Of a DNA stretch of 64,000 nt, positions 53,646 through 62,676 are shown one piece after another. The notes beneath the pieces were generated by a model. The model made no database searches and was not told the DNA's origin. It was given only the letters and a program-made list of their open reading frames with translations. Every line of letters starts with the position of its first letter. Position 1 is the stretch's first letter. The DNA comes from Buttiauxella gaviniae ATCC 51604 (GTDB lineage Bacteria > Pseudomonadota > Gammaproteobacteria > Enterobacterales > Enterobacteriaceae), in the NCBI RefSeq assembly GCF_001654835.1, contig NZ_LXEP01000031.1:62001-126000 (forward strand). The letters are read 5' to 3'. The translations under genes and the position numbers were made by a program.

Positions 53646-55076
53646 ATGAAGTTCGATTACTTGTTCAGGAATGTCACGGTTATCGATGGAAGCGGCGGAG
53701 CGCAATATCTTGCTGATGTTGCGGTGCAGGGCGATCGCATTGTGGAAATCGCGCCAATGATCAGCGGCTCGGCACATGAAGAAATTGATGGTAACGGCCG
53801 AGTGCTGGCTCCTGGTTTTATTGATGTTCATACCCACGATGACATCAACGTTATCCGGATGCCGGAGTACCTGCCAAAAATTAGCCAGGGTATTACGACA
53901 GTGATCGTCGGCAATTGCGGAATCAGTGCCGCCACGGCGACTATGAAGGGTAATGTGCCGGACCCGATGAATTTGCTCGGTGAAGTGGAACACTTCATCT
54001 ACCCAACGGTTGCCGCCTACGCGCAAGCCGTAGAGCAAGCTAAGCCCGCGGTTAACGTTGGCACATTAATTGGCCACACGGCACTTCGTAACAATCATAT
54101 GGATGACTTGTTCCGCGCCGCCACAAGCGAAGAAATTAGCGCCATGCGCGCGCAGCTTTGTGAGGCGTTGCAGCAGGGCGGTCTAGGGTTAAGTACTGGT
54201 CTTGCCTATGGCAGCGCGTTCCATTCCACAACCGAAGAAGTAATGGCGCTCGCGGAAGAGTTGGCGGCGGGGAAAGGAATTTACACCACCCATCTGCGCT
54301 CAGAATTTGAGCCGATTCTTGAGGCGCTCGACGAGGCCTTTCGCATTGGTCGTCATGGCAAAGTGCCTGTTGTTGTTTCACATCATAAGTGCGCTGGAGC
54401 AAAGAACTGGGGGCGGACGGTTGAAACATTGAAACTATTCGACAAGGTGCGCCAGCAGCAGGATGTGTCCTGCGACTGTTATCCCTATTCTGCGAGCTCT
54501 TCTACGCTGGACCTGAAACAAATTACCGACGAATTCGACATTGTGATTACCTGGTCGGAGCCACATCCTGAAATTGCCGGGCAGTCGCTAAAACAGATCG
54601 CGCAAAACTGGTCGATGACGCTGACTGAGGCAGGGAAATTGCTGATGCCGGCAGGGGCGATTTACTACAACATGGACGAACAGGACGTGCGGCGTGTGTT
54701 GAGCTACCCGGTCACCATGGTCGGCTCAGACGGCTTGCCAAACGATCCGATGCCGCATCCGCGTTTGTGGGGAGCCTTCCCGCGTGTACTGGGTCACTAC
54801 AGCCGTGATGAGAAGCTATTTCCGCTGACCGTTGCGGTGCATAAGATGACGGGAATGTCGGCTGCTCGTTTCCAGCTTGATGGGCGTGGACTGGTTAAGT
54901 GCGGCTATTATGCTGATTTAGTTATGTTTGATCCTGAAACCGTGCGCGATGTGGCAAGCTTTAGCGAGCCGCAACAACCGGCTGCTGGTATTGAAGCGGT
55001 AATGGTTAACGGTGTGATGAGTTATGGTCGGGATCAACAAGTTATCGGGCGTGCCGGGCGGTTCTTACGTCGCTAA
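53646..55076 (+). CDS. N-acyl-D-amino-acid deacylase (D-aminoacylase)
   Basis: A 476-residue amidohydrolase. The metal-binding and catalytic residues of D-aminoacylases are all visible: APGFIDVHTHDDIN, the zinc cysteine in VIVGNCGISAA, HTALRNN, YTTHLRSEFEP, VVSHHKCAGAKNWG and the catalytic Asp in MVGSDGLPND. The product is a free D-amino acid and the acyl acid. The ATG at 53646 has TAAGGAAGA before it; an in-frame start at 53604 is not supported. It is followed 56 bases later by a RidA gene and is divergent from the DSD1 deaminase gene. Confidence 0.9.
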   Translation: MKFDYLFRNVTVIDGSGGAQYLADVAVQGDRIVEIAPMISGSAHEEIDGNGRVLAPGFIDVHTHDDINVIRMPEYLPKISQGITTVIVGNCGISAATATMKGNVPDPMNLLGEVEHFIYPTVAAYAQAVEQAKPAVNVGTLIGHTALRNNHMDDLFRAATSEEISAMRAQLCEALQQGGLGLSTGLAYGSAFHSTTEEVMALAEELAAGKGIYTTHLRSEFEPILEALDEAFRIGRHGKVPVVVSHHKCAGAKNWGRTVETLKLFDKVRQQQDVSCDCYPYSASSSTLDLKQITDEFDIVITWSEPHPEIAGQSLKQIAQNWSMTLTEAGKLLMPAGAIYYNMDEQDVRRVLSYPVTMVGSDGLPNDPMPHPRLWGAFPRVLGHYSRDEKLFPLTVAVHKMTGMSAARFQLDGRGLVKCGYYADLVMFDPETVRDVASFSEPQQPAAGIEAVMVNGVMSYGRDQQVIGRAGRFLRR

Positions 55077-55132
55077 AACGCACCTTCATTTCGCCCCTCT
55101 TTCGAGAGAATGAAAACAAATAAGGAACAACA

Positions 55133-55522
55133 ATGAGCATTAAACGTTATGGAGTCGGTGGCAGCACTGGAACAGGCGGGCAGCATTTACCCTTCGCAAA
55201 AGCGGTAGAAGCGGGTGGTTGGCTTTATGTTTCCGGGCAAACGCCCATGAAAGAGGGTGAAGTCGTTGAAGGTGGCATTATTGAGCAGTCGCGCCTGGCG
55301 ATTCAGAACTGCGTGGACATCATGGAAAGCGCGGGCTACACCCTGGCCGATGTGGTGCATGTGAAGGTTTATCTTACCGACGCGCGCTATTTCCAGTCGT
55401 TTAACAAAGTGTTTGGTGAGTTCTTTGCCGAGCATCCGCCCGCTCGTGTCTGTTGTGTGGCTGACCTGGTGGTGGATTGTAAAGTCGAAGTGGATTTGAC
55501 CTGTTATCGGGCAGACCGTTAA
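55133..55522 (+). CDS. RidA-family enamine/imine deaminase
   Basis: A 129-residue YjgF/YER057c/UK114 family protein. The fold signature is visible in FAKAVEAGGWLYVSGQTP, AIQNCVDIMESAGYTLADVVHVKVYLTD and PPARVCCVADLVVDCKVEVDLTCYR; the conserved Arg of the active site is in PARVCC. It would hydrolyse 2-aminoacrylate or similar enamines released by a PLP enzyme such as the DSD1-type deaminase encoded nearby. Same operon as the D-aminoacylase. AAGGAACAACA precedes the ATG. Confidence 0.9.
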   Translation: MSIKRYGVGGSTGTGGQHLPFAKAVEAGGWLYVSGQTPMKEGEVVEGGIIEQSRLAIQNCVDIMESAGYTLADVVHVKVYLTDARYFQSFNKVFGEFFAEHPPARVCCVADLVVDCKVEVDLTCYRADR

Positions 55523-55535
55523 GGGTTTGCTTACT

Positions 55536-55556
55536 CCTCCCTCTTCATGAGGGAGG
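55536..55556. terminator. Stem-loop between convergent ridA-like and RpiR genes
   Basis: CCTCCCTC (55536-55543) pairs with GAGGGAGG (55549-55556) around TTCAT. No T run follows on either strand. Confidence 0.5.
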
Positions 55557-55570
55557 CACCTGGCAAGCCG

Positions 55571-56434
55571 CTAATCCCCCAGAGGCTGCCTGTCCGCACC
55601 ACCCCGATGGCTATCCAGAGCAAGTTTAATGCGGCGCAGGCGGTCTTTGGTCTGGTTTTTATTGGCCATAGCAAGCTCCGTGGCCAACACATCTACCATC
55701 GCTAACATCGCATAACGCGAGGTGCTGGGCTTAAAAATGTAGTCGTTTTCCCGCACTATCAGCGGCAGCACAATATCGGCGTTTTGCGCCAGCGGTGAGT
55801 CTTGCGGGGTGATGGCAATCACTTTTGCGCCGTACTGCCGGGCGATAGCCGCACTTTCAATCACCTCTGGTGTGTAGCCTCCCAGCGATAAAGCCAGTAC
55901 CACATCGTTGGGTGACACAGCCGAACACATCATTCTTACCAGCAGACCATCGCTCTGGCTGACCACTGGAAGGCCAAGACGGAACAGACGGAATTGTACT
56001 TCCTGGGCACAAATTGTGGAGCCACCGCCCATCCCGATAGCCAGAATTTGTCGGCTCTGGCTCAACCATTCCACTGCTTTGTTAAGCGAATCGGTATCGA
56101 GCGCCCGGCGATTAATATCCAGCACATTAATGATAGTTTCGTAGATACCTTGCACGCCTTCGAGGTCAGGCACATCCAGAATAAAACGTTGCCCTACCGC
56201 CAACGACTGTGCAAGTTTCACTTTTAGCTCGCGCACATCTTTGCAGCCAATCGCGCGTGCAAAACGGGTAATTGATGCCTGGCTGGTATCTGTAAGCCGC
56301 GCCATTTCTGAAATCGACAAAGTCGTAGCTGATTGCACATCATCGAGAATAAATTGCGCAATACGCTTTTCTGTCGTGGTCAGCTCCACAAAACGATCGG
56401 TGATACAGGAAATAATATCGATGGAAACAGACAT
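55571..56434 (-). CDS. RpiR/MurR-family regulator
   Basis: A 287-residue regulator of ordinary length. The HTH_6 domain is residues 1-75 (LTTTEKRIAQFILDDVQSATTLSISEMARLTDTSQASITRFARAIGCKDVRELKVKL) and the SIS domain about 120-250 (ILAIGMGGGSTICAQEVQFRLFRLGLPVVSQSDG). The ATG at 56434 is chosen because upstream residues do not look like part of the domain. It converges on the ridA-like gene and probably governs the D-amino-acid module. It has the single HTH that the regulator at 51080 has in duplicate. Confidence 0.87.
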   Translation of the reverse strand: MSVSIDIISCITDRFVELTTTEKRIAQFILDDVQSATTLSISEMARLTDTSQASITRFARAIGCKDVRELKVKLAQSLAVGQRFILDVPDLEGVQGIYETIINVLDINRRALDTDSLNKAVEWLSQSRQILAIGMGGGSTICAQEVQFRLFRLGLPVVSQSDGLLVRMMCSAVSPNDVVLALSLGGYTPEVIESAAIARQYGAKVIAITPQDSPLAQNADIVLPLIVRENDYIFKPSTSRYAMLAMVDVLATELAMANKNQTKDRLRRIKLALDSHRGGADRQPLGD

Positions 56435-57266
56435 GGCACGTCCCTGAAAATGGTTAAAAACTGCTGGTACTTTGTACCACAAAAATCATTTGCTGTGGGA
56501 TTAGCCTGAGTTCAACTGAGGTTTAAGGGGGATGGTGTTGATGCTCCTCATCACCCGAGGCAAGAATATTATTTTGCCGTTGTTTGATTGCTGCTGCCTG
56601 GCTATTGTTTCTCTGGAAATGGTTTGTGTGCTAACAGTAGCCTTGTTTCCAGATATGGACTCATACTCATAATGGCTTGCTATTAATTAGCAGCGCTTTG
56701 ATAGCTTAATGCCGCACTTATTCTCATTAAGTTGATTCGTGTTTGTTAAAAATAAACAAAAAACCGTTTTGTTATGTGCTAATAAGGCTGGTTTAATACT
56801 TGGGTATAACACGAAATAATTACTCTGCAGAAAGAATATCCCCCTCAATGATGTTGGGGGATTGTTGTCATTTCATTCTTTTCTGGTGATGCATTCATTG
56901 GTGAGTGAGGTGTTACGAACGCTATCGTGATGTTTTCGATTGCATAGGTGTTTTTTTACAGAGCTAAATTCTGATTTTTTGTTTTTATTTATGCGGAAAA
57001 TGCTATCGAAAATAGAATGATGTTGTATAGATTTTATTTTTTATGTTTGTTTTTAGATGGTAAGCCGGGCAGTCACCCTCTTTGTGCCATTTTTGCAGTA
57101 ATGTCTGTTTGTTCTATTATCAAAATAGTTAATAAAAACCAACGGGTTTATATTACTGGGCACAATCTTATCTTTTAAAATGCAATGCCAGCGATCTGCT
57201 GTCCCGGTCATTAATGCTTGAGATCTGGATAGTTACGTAGTCACTATCACCTGGAATAACTGCATC
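56435..57266. other. Long AT-rich intergenic stretch
   Basis: I found no convincing gene in these 832 bases. A hairpin ATCCCCC/GGGGGAT with an 11-base loop lies at 56838-56862 and is followed by TTGTTGTCATTTC, which could end a short transcript from either side. The remainder is AT-rich with several A and T tracts. It contains the promoter of the operon starting at 57267. An sRNA or a decayed gene is possible but not shown. Confidence 0.4.
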
Positions 57267-58379
57267 ATGGAAATTAATGATACCCCCTTAGCTGAGAAAA
57301 GACTGGTTGCCAGATTTCTGGATATGTTCATCAAATTTGGTCTCATCCTCGCATTAGCCTCCTTCTGTTTTACTGTCATTTCGCCTTTTATGAATATGCT
57401 GCTGTGGGCACTTATTCTGGCAGTGACTCTCTATCCGCTTCATCAACGTTTTGCTGCGCGTATGGGAAATAAACAGGGATGGGCTGCGACCTTGCTGGTG
57501 TTGCTGGGAGTGTTGCTAATCGTTGTACCTACCATCGCGATGATTAGCTCCCTGGGTGATAGCGTCAGTATACTTATTACGAAAGTCACCAGCGATAGCC
57601 TGGTCATCCCGCAACCTTCAAATCGCCTGGTGGCAATACCGATTGTGGGCGAAAAAATCTATGTCGTGTGGATGAAGGCCGCGACAGATTTACCGGCCTT
57701 AGTAAAAAGCTATGGCCCGCAGCTAGGTGAGATTACCCGCCAGGTAATTACCATTCTGGCTAGCATGAGTGGCGGTTTGATTGGCTTTGTATTCTCCTTT
57801 ATCGTCGCCGGCATCATGATGGCTTGGGGCGCTCCAGGTGCAGCAAGTGCCACGAGTATCGCCACACGTATCACCGATGAAAGAAAAGGTCCTGCCCTGA
57901 CAAAACTCTGTACCAATACTATTCGAGCAGTAGCGATGGGGGTTATTGGTGTTGCCTTCATTCAGGCGTTGCTGGCCGGTATTGTGATGGCATTCGCCGG
58001 TATTCCTGCTGTGGGGATCTTCTTCGTTCTGGCTCTGATTCTGGGTATTGCCCAGGTGCCGGTGATACTGGTTACCGCTCCAGCTATCGCGATTATGTGG
58101 ATGACGGGTGACAACGGTACGGTGCTGAATATCATTTTCACCATTCTGCTGATTATTGCCGGTATGGCTGACAACGTGCTGAAACCTTTGTTGTTGGGGC
58201 GCGGTGTAGATGTGCCAATGCCTGTGGTGCTGTTGGGCGCGTTGGGTGGTATGGCAACCAACGGTATTCTCGGCATGTTTATTGGCGCGACACTGCTTTC
58301 TATTGGTTATCGAATCTTCATGGCCTGGGTCAAAGAAGGTCCGTCTGGCCCGACGTTGAGCGGGCAAGATGCTCTGTGA
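57267..58379 (+). CDS. AI-2E-family transporter-like permease
   Basis: A 370-residue polytopic protein of the AI-2E transporter (UPF0118, YdiK/PerM-like) family. About eight helices are predicted, with the typical start ISPFMNMLLWALILAVTLYPLHQRF and the family motif NVLKPLLLGRGVDVPMPVVLLGALGGMATNGILGMFIGATLL. It is the first gene of a five-gene series with an outer-membrane factor, adaptor, DUF2955 protein and K+ channel. Members range from autoinducer export to Na+/H+ exchange, so the substrate is open. The stop overlaps the next gene by 11 bases. Confidence 0.83.
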   Translation: MEINDTPLAEKRLVARFLDMFIKFGLILALASFCFTVISPFMNMLLWALILAVTLYPLHQRFAARMGNKQGWAATLLVLLGVLLIVVPTIAMISSLGDSVSILITKVTSDSLVIPQPSNRLVAIPIVGEKIYVVWMKAATDLPALVKSYGPQLGEITRQVITILASMSGGLIGFVFSFIVAGIMMAWGAPGAASATSIATRITDERKGPALTKLCTNTIRAVAMGVIGVAFIQALLAGIVMAFAGIPAVGIFFVLALILGIAQVPVILVTAPAIAIMWMTGDNGTVLNIIFTILLIIAGMADNVLKPLLLGRGVDVPMPVVLLGALGGMATNGILGMFIGATLLSIGYRIFMAWVKEGPSGPTLSGQDAL

Positions 58380-59892
58380 AGACAGATTCAGGCGCCTCCT
58401 GATAACGGGGGGCGCAAGCCTGGTCTTGAGCGCATGTACCACTCTGGGACCCGACTATAAAACCCCGCAAGTTCCGGAGCTGACGCAATGGCAGCCGGTG
58501 ACGAAGAGCATGGCATCTGGCGTATCCCAGAACAGTTATGACCAGTGGTGGATACAGCTTAATGACCCAACACTTACCATGCTCGTCAACGAGGCCTTAC
58601 GGAAAAACCCTGACGTTAAAATTGCCGGTCTGCGCCTGCTGGAATCACGTGCACAGTTGGGAATTGCAGAAAGCTTACTCTCACCTCAGGCAACCATTGG
58701 CGATGGGCAAGTCGTTACTGGCGGTCAACTACATGATGACCGTTACATTGCTAGCACCAACTACGGCGCGGGCTTTAACCTGGGATGGGAGATAGATTTC
58801 TGGGGCAAGTTCAAACGTGGTGTTGAATCTGCCGATGCGAGTTACTTCGCAACGCTTGCGCAATATGACGATATTCAGGTGCTGATGGCGGCACAAGTCG
58901 CACAGCTGTATGTGAATATCCGTACGCTTGAAGCGCGCCTGCAAATTACCCGCAATAACGCCAAAATTCAGCAGCGTAGCCTGCAAATTACAGAGCGTTT
59001 GTTCCTCAGCGGCAACAGTGCTGAGCTGGATGTACAGCAAGCGAGAACCCAATATCTATCAACCCTCTCAAGTATTCCTCAACTGGAAACCAGCCTGCGT
59101 CAGAGCCAGAACGCATTGAGCGTGCTACTGGCGCGAAAACCAGGTCCGTTACCCGAAATGGTCGATAGCACAGGGGTTCTTCCGAAGGGCAACCTGGCGC
59201 TGGTGTCGGAATTGCCTGCAGATTTGCTGCGTCGCCGACCTGATGTGCGAGCGGCTGAAAGGCAATTAGCGGCACAGTCAGCCTTAATAGGCGTGGCAGA
59301 AACTGAACTCTATCCGTCTATTTCTCTTATTGGCAGCGTGGGAATTAGCGCCCGAAATGGCGGTAGTAGCACTCTGTCCTGGGCGGCGGGGCCGACATTT
59401 AGCTGGAACTTGCTTGATCAAGGGCGGCTGGGTAACCAGGTGCTGGTACAAGATGCGCGGTTCCTGCAACTGCATGAACGCTACCGGGATACGGTATTTC
59501 AGGCTGCACGTGAAGTGGATGATGCAGCCGTTGCTTACGCCAATGACAAACAAGAGATCGATCTGCTGACCCAAACTGGGCAAGCGGCAAACCGTTCTTT
59601 GGATATCGCCAACACCCAATATCGTGAAGGTATGGCTGACTTCCAGCGTGTACTGGATTCACAAAGAGCCTTGTTCAATCAACAGGAGCGGCTAGTGAAT
59701 AGCCGTGGTGCCCTGATGCGTGACTTGATTACGCTCTATAAGGCTCTGGGCGGTGGTTGGGAGAAAGGGCGGGAACGCCCACTGGTTGATAAGCAAACCG
59801 ATGCTCATTTACGCCAGCGTGATAACTGGGTGCCTTTATTGGATGCCCCTTTGCCATCAGCAACGTTACCCAAAGAAGGTAAACAGCAATGA
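58369..59892 (+). CDS. NodT-family outer-membrane efflux lipoprotein
   Basis: A 507-residue TolC-like outer-membrane factor. The lipoprotein signal ends in LVLSAC with the lipidated Cys at residue 23, followed by TTLGPDYKTPQVP. Two OEP repeats cover about residues 70-270 and 290-480 (KNPDVKIAGLRLLESRAQLGIA; NTQYREGMADFQRVLDSQRALFNQQERLV). It would form the outer-membrane exit duct for the adaptor and pump encoded next. The ATG lies within the end of the permease gene. Confidence 0.9.
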   Translation: MLCEDRFRRLLITGGASLVLSACTTLGPDYKTPQVPELTQWQPVTKSMASGVSQNSYDQWWIQLNDPTLTMLVNEALRKNPDVKIAGLRLLESRAQLGIAESLLSPQATIGDGQVVTGGQLHDDRYIASTNYGAGFNLGWEIDFWGKFKRGVESADASYFATLAQYDDIQVLMAAQVAQLYVNIRTLEARLQITRNNAKIQQRSLQITERLFLSGNSAELDVQQARTQYLSTLSSIPQLETSLRQSQNALSVLLARKPGPLPEMVDSTGVLPKGNLALVSELPADLLRRRPDVRAAERQLAAQSALIGVAETELYPSISLIGSVGISARNGGSSTLSWAAGPTFSWNLLDQGRLGNQVLVQDARFLQLHERYRDTVFQAAREVDDAAVAYANDKQEIDLLTQTGQAANRSLDIANTQYREGMADFQRVLDSQRALFNQQERLVNSRGALMRDLITLYKALGGGWEKGRERPLVDKQTDAHLRQRDNWVPLLDAPLPSATLPKEGKQQ

Positions 59893-60983
59893 CAGAATCC
59901 TCATCTCCGGCGGGGCAAGCCAGTCGACGTGGAGTGATAGGTCTCCTCGTGGTCATCATTTTATTGCTTTGCTGGTATCTGGCGGCGGACCGCCTCACGC
60001 CTTATACCTCTCAGGCAAGGATTCAGGCATTTGTTATCCCCATTGCTGCGGAAGTGGGAGGGCAAATCCAAAAGGTCTATGTCCGCGATAATCAGGAGGT
60101 CTCGCCGGGCGATAAGCTGTTTGAGCTTGATCCCGAGCCTTATGACATCGCGTTGGCTAAGGCTCGTTCGGACTATGAAACAGTGCTCAGTTCGGTCAAA
60201 GCCAATAATGAAACCATTGCCGCGGCCAAAGCGGGTTTACAGGCGGCGACAGCCGCTTATCAAAATGCGGCTAAAGACGCTGAACGTCAGGAGCGTTTGT
60301 ATCGTGAAGATCCCGGCACCATCTCAGTTCGTCGCCTCGAAGTGGCACAAGCCACGCGGGAAACCGCGCGTAGCCAGATGGCAGCAGCCGCCGCTGATGT
60401 GCGTAGAGCGACTGAAGCGGCGGGCGTTTCCGGGGAAAAAAACTCACAACTGCTGAGCGCTCGTTCTGCGGTGCAAAAAGCCGAACTTGACCGGAAAAAT
60501 ACCGTAGTTGTTGCGACTAACCGCGGTCTGGTGACGGATCTGCGGACTGATATCGGCCAGTTTCTTGGCGCAGGGGCACCCGTTATGACGCTGGTGGCGA
60601 TAAACGATGTCTGGATTAGCGCGGATATGACCGAAAATAACATCGGTAATGTGAATATCGGTGATGAGGTTGCCATTTTGCTCGATAGCATGCCGGGGCA
60701 TATTTTCAAGGGTCAGGTACGCAGCATCAGTTATGGCGTAAGTGCGACGCAAAGCCAGCCCGCCGGTGTTTTACCTACGGTCGATAATAGCCGCGACTGG
60801 CTACGTCAGGCGCAGCGGTTCCCAGTGAAAATTGCCTTTGTTAAAGACGATTTCCCTCCGGTTAAAAACTTGCGGGTCGGTGGGCAGGCGGATGTATTGG
60901 TCTATGCCAATGGTGCTGGCGTAATGAGCTTCTTCGGTAGCATCTACATACGACTGATGAGCTGGTTCTCGTATATCTACTGA
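59889..60983 (+). CDS. HlyD/EmrA-type periplasmic adaptor protein
   Basis: A 364-residue membrane-fusion protein. One N-terminal helix (about residues 15-36, GVIGLLVVIILLLCWYLAA) anchors it in the inner membrane. The lipoyl half motif is VIPIAAEVGGQIQKVYVRDNQEVSPGDKLFELDPEPYDIAL, followed by a long coiled coil (about 80-190) and a beta-barrel domain. The overlap with the previous gene is ATGA. It resembles EmrA/MdtN/AaeA and would join the inner-membrane component to the outer-membrane factor. Confidence 0.9.
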   Translation: MTESSSPAGQASRRGVIGLLVVIILLLCWYLAADRLTPYTSQARIQAFVIPIAAEVGGQIQKVYVRDNQEVSPGDKLFELDPEPYDIALAKARSDYETVLSSVKANNETIAAAKAGLQAATAAYQNAAKDAERQERLYREDPGTISVRRLEVAQATRETARSQMAAAAADVRRATEAAGVSGEKNSQLLSARSAVQKAELDRKNTVVVATNRGLVTDLRTDIGQFLGAGAPVMTLVAINDVWISADMTENNIGNVNIGDEVAILLDSMPGHIFKGQVRSISYGVSATQSQPAGVLPTVDNSRDWLRQAQRFPVKIAFVKDDFPPVKNLRVGGQADVLVYANGAGVMSFFGSIYIRLMSWFSYIY

Positions 60984-60991
60984 GGTTGGCC

Positions 60992-62005
60992 ATGCATAAC
61001 GGGGATCGTGCGGTACTAAGAATTGGAGTGGGATCGGCCATTGCAGCGCTGGTCTGCTACGGCCTTGCGCTACCGATGCCACATTTGGGCTGCATTATGG
61101 CCTGGATTGTGTTGTGTCAGGGGAAACCTTTACCCATCAAAAAGGGGATTATTGTTGGCTTAGTGCTAACGATGACCATGGTTGGTGGCGTGCTGATGGT
61201 GCCTTTACTGACGCACTACCCATTATCTGCATTGCTGTTTACGGCGCTGCTGCTTTACCTGCTGATGCTGATGGGGCTTAGAGGGAAGGGAACCCAGGCC
61301 ATGCTACTGACGACGGCCATTACCATCATTCCGATTGCCGGACTCATCGAGCAGTCACTTGCTATTGGTATTGCCCAAATGATGGGGCTTGGCATCATCA
61401 TTGGTACGGTGGTTAACCGGTTTGCGTTAGTACTGTTCCCCCCGCAGGCCACTCCTTCCTCAGCAGCTAAGGTGCTACTGCCTCCTGAATCTCCACACCA
61501 GTTGGCTCTACGTGCGGTGCTTATCGTATTGCCGGTGTGGTTGTTAGCATTAAGCAACCCTGCGTTTTATATCCCGGCAGTGATGAAAACCGTGATGCTG
61601 GCACAGCAAACCAACACGCTTGCGGCAAAACAGGTCGGGAAAGAGTTGGTGCTATCGACTCTGATGGGGGCGTTGTTGGCGGTGGTGCTGTGGTTTGGGC
61701 TTAGCATCTGGCCTTCATTCCTGATGCTAGTGCTCTGGATGGCTCTCGTTAGCCTTTGGGTTGCGCGACGTTTAGTGCGGCTGGCGGCTAGCCGATTCAC
61801 CCCCTCTTTCTGGAGTAATGCGTGGGTCACCTGCCTGATTCTGTTTGGCCCTGCCATTCAGGACAGTGCTTCCGGTAAAGATGTCTGGTTGGCATCGCTG
61901 ATGCGCTGCTCTCTATATGTTGCTGTTGCCCTGTATGGCTGGGCGTGTGTGGTGGTTCTTGAACGCTGGCATCTGGCTGGTCGTCCAGCGGCCGAAACCG
62001 ATTAA
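60992..62005 (+). CDS. DUF2955 inner-membrane protein (FUSC/AaeB-like)
   Basis: A 337-residue polytopic protein with about nine or ten helices, fitting DUF2955, which is usually encoded next to HlyD-type adaptors. The opening RIGVGSAIAALVCYGLALPMPHLGCIMAWIVLCQGKPLPIKKGI and the duplicated pattern around residues 165-200 resemble half of the aromatic-acid exporter AaeB/FUSC fold. The ATG at 60992 has TGAGG upstream; the TTG six bases earlier is less likely. With the adaptor and outer-membrane factor it would form a tripartite pump, perhaps for aromatic or fatty acids. Confidence 0.78.
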   Translation: MHNGDRAVLRIGVGSAIAALVCYGLALPMPHLGCIMAWIVLCQGKPLPIKKGIIVGLVLTMTMVGGVLMVPLLTHYPLSALLFTALLLYLLMLMGLRGKGTQAMLLTTAITIIPIAGLIEQSLAIGIAQMMGLGIIIGTVVNRFALVLFPPQATPSSAAKVLLPPESPHQLALRAVLIVLPVWLLALSNPAFYIPAVMKTVMLAQQTNTLAAKQVGKELVLSTLMGALLAVVLWFGLSIWPSFLMLVLWMALVSLWVARRLVRLAASRFTPSFWSNAWVTCLILFGPAIQDSASGKDVWLASLMRCSLYVAVALYGWACVVVLERWHLAGRPAAETD

Positions 62006-62015
62006 GGGGGTTAAA

Positions 62016-62441
62016 ATGTTGCTGGTCTTGATAACTGGGATGCCTGTCATCCTGTGCAATATGTTGCTGCAATCACTGATGTCTATTTGGTGCATTCGCT
62101 TTTACATCAAGCGCTTTCACCAGAGAGAAGGGATGTTGTATGGCGTATTGGCATTGTTTGGCATCATCATCATTGTATTGGTGGGTAACCTGCTGCAAAT
62201 AATGCTGTGGGGGATTTTGTTTTTGTGGCTGGGGGAGTTTTCCTCACTGCAAGAGGCGGTTTATCACTCCGGTGTCAATTTTGCCACGTTGGGTTATGGC
62301 GATATCGTGATGAGTGCAAAATGGAAACTGCTTGGCCCACTGGAAGCGGTGAATGGTGCGCTGATGATTGGGTTGTCTGGGGCCAGCATGCTGGCGGTGC
62401 TACAGCACCATATCCGCAAGCAGTTGGGGAATTTAAAGTAA
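62016..62441 (+). CDS. Two-TM potassium channel-like protein
   Basis: A 141-residue protein with N-terminal hydrophobic helices and a pore module of Ion_trans_2 type. The selectivity filter is TLGYGD within HSGVNFATLGYGDIVMSAKWKLLGPLEAVNGALMIGLSGASMLAVL. The filter is followed by the inner helix and a short basic C-terminal tail; there is no RCK domain. AAGGGGGTTAAA precedes the ATG. It is the last gene of the efflux operon, 10 bases after the DUF2955 gene. K+ conduction is inferred from the filter; the link with efflux is unexplained. Confidence 0.83.
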   Translation: MLLVLITGMPVILCNMLLQSLMSIWCIRFYIKRFHQREGMLYGVLALFGIIIIVLVGNLLQIMLWGILFLWLGEFSSLQEAVYHSGVNFATLGYGDIVMSAKWKLLGPLEAVNGALMIGLSGASMLAVLQHHIRKQLGNLK

Positions 62442-62676
62442 TCTTTTTTATCAGGAGCAACGTTTTTCGCTATTGCTGCAATACTGGGTTTCATAGCAGA
62501 AGTATTGACGTATTTAAAGCGGTTGAATGTGTTCAAAAGTGGCAAGTTTAAGTAAAGATATTATATACGGCTGGAATGGATAATATTATACAAAAAAGAG
62601 AGGTTGATATAATATCCCGCTCACAGGGGAATTCCTTAATAGAAATAATATCTCGCGAAGAATAAATGTTACACTT

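Noticed and set aside
57723-58442. Minus-strand open frame of 239 codons
   Set aside because: Antisense of the AI-2E permease gene, with His/Asn/Gln-rich shadow sequence.
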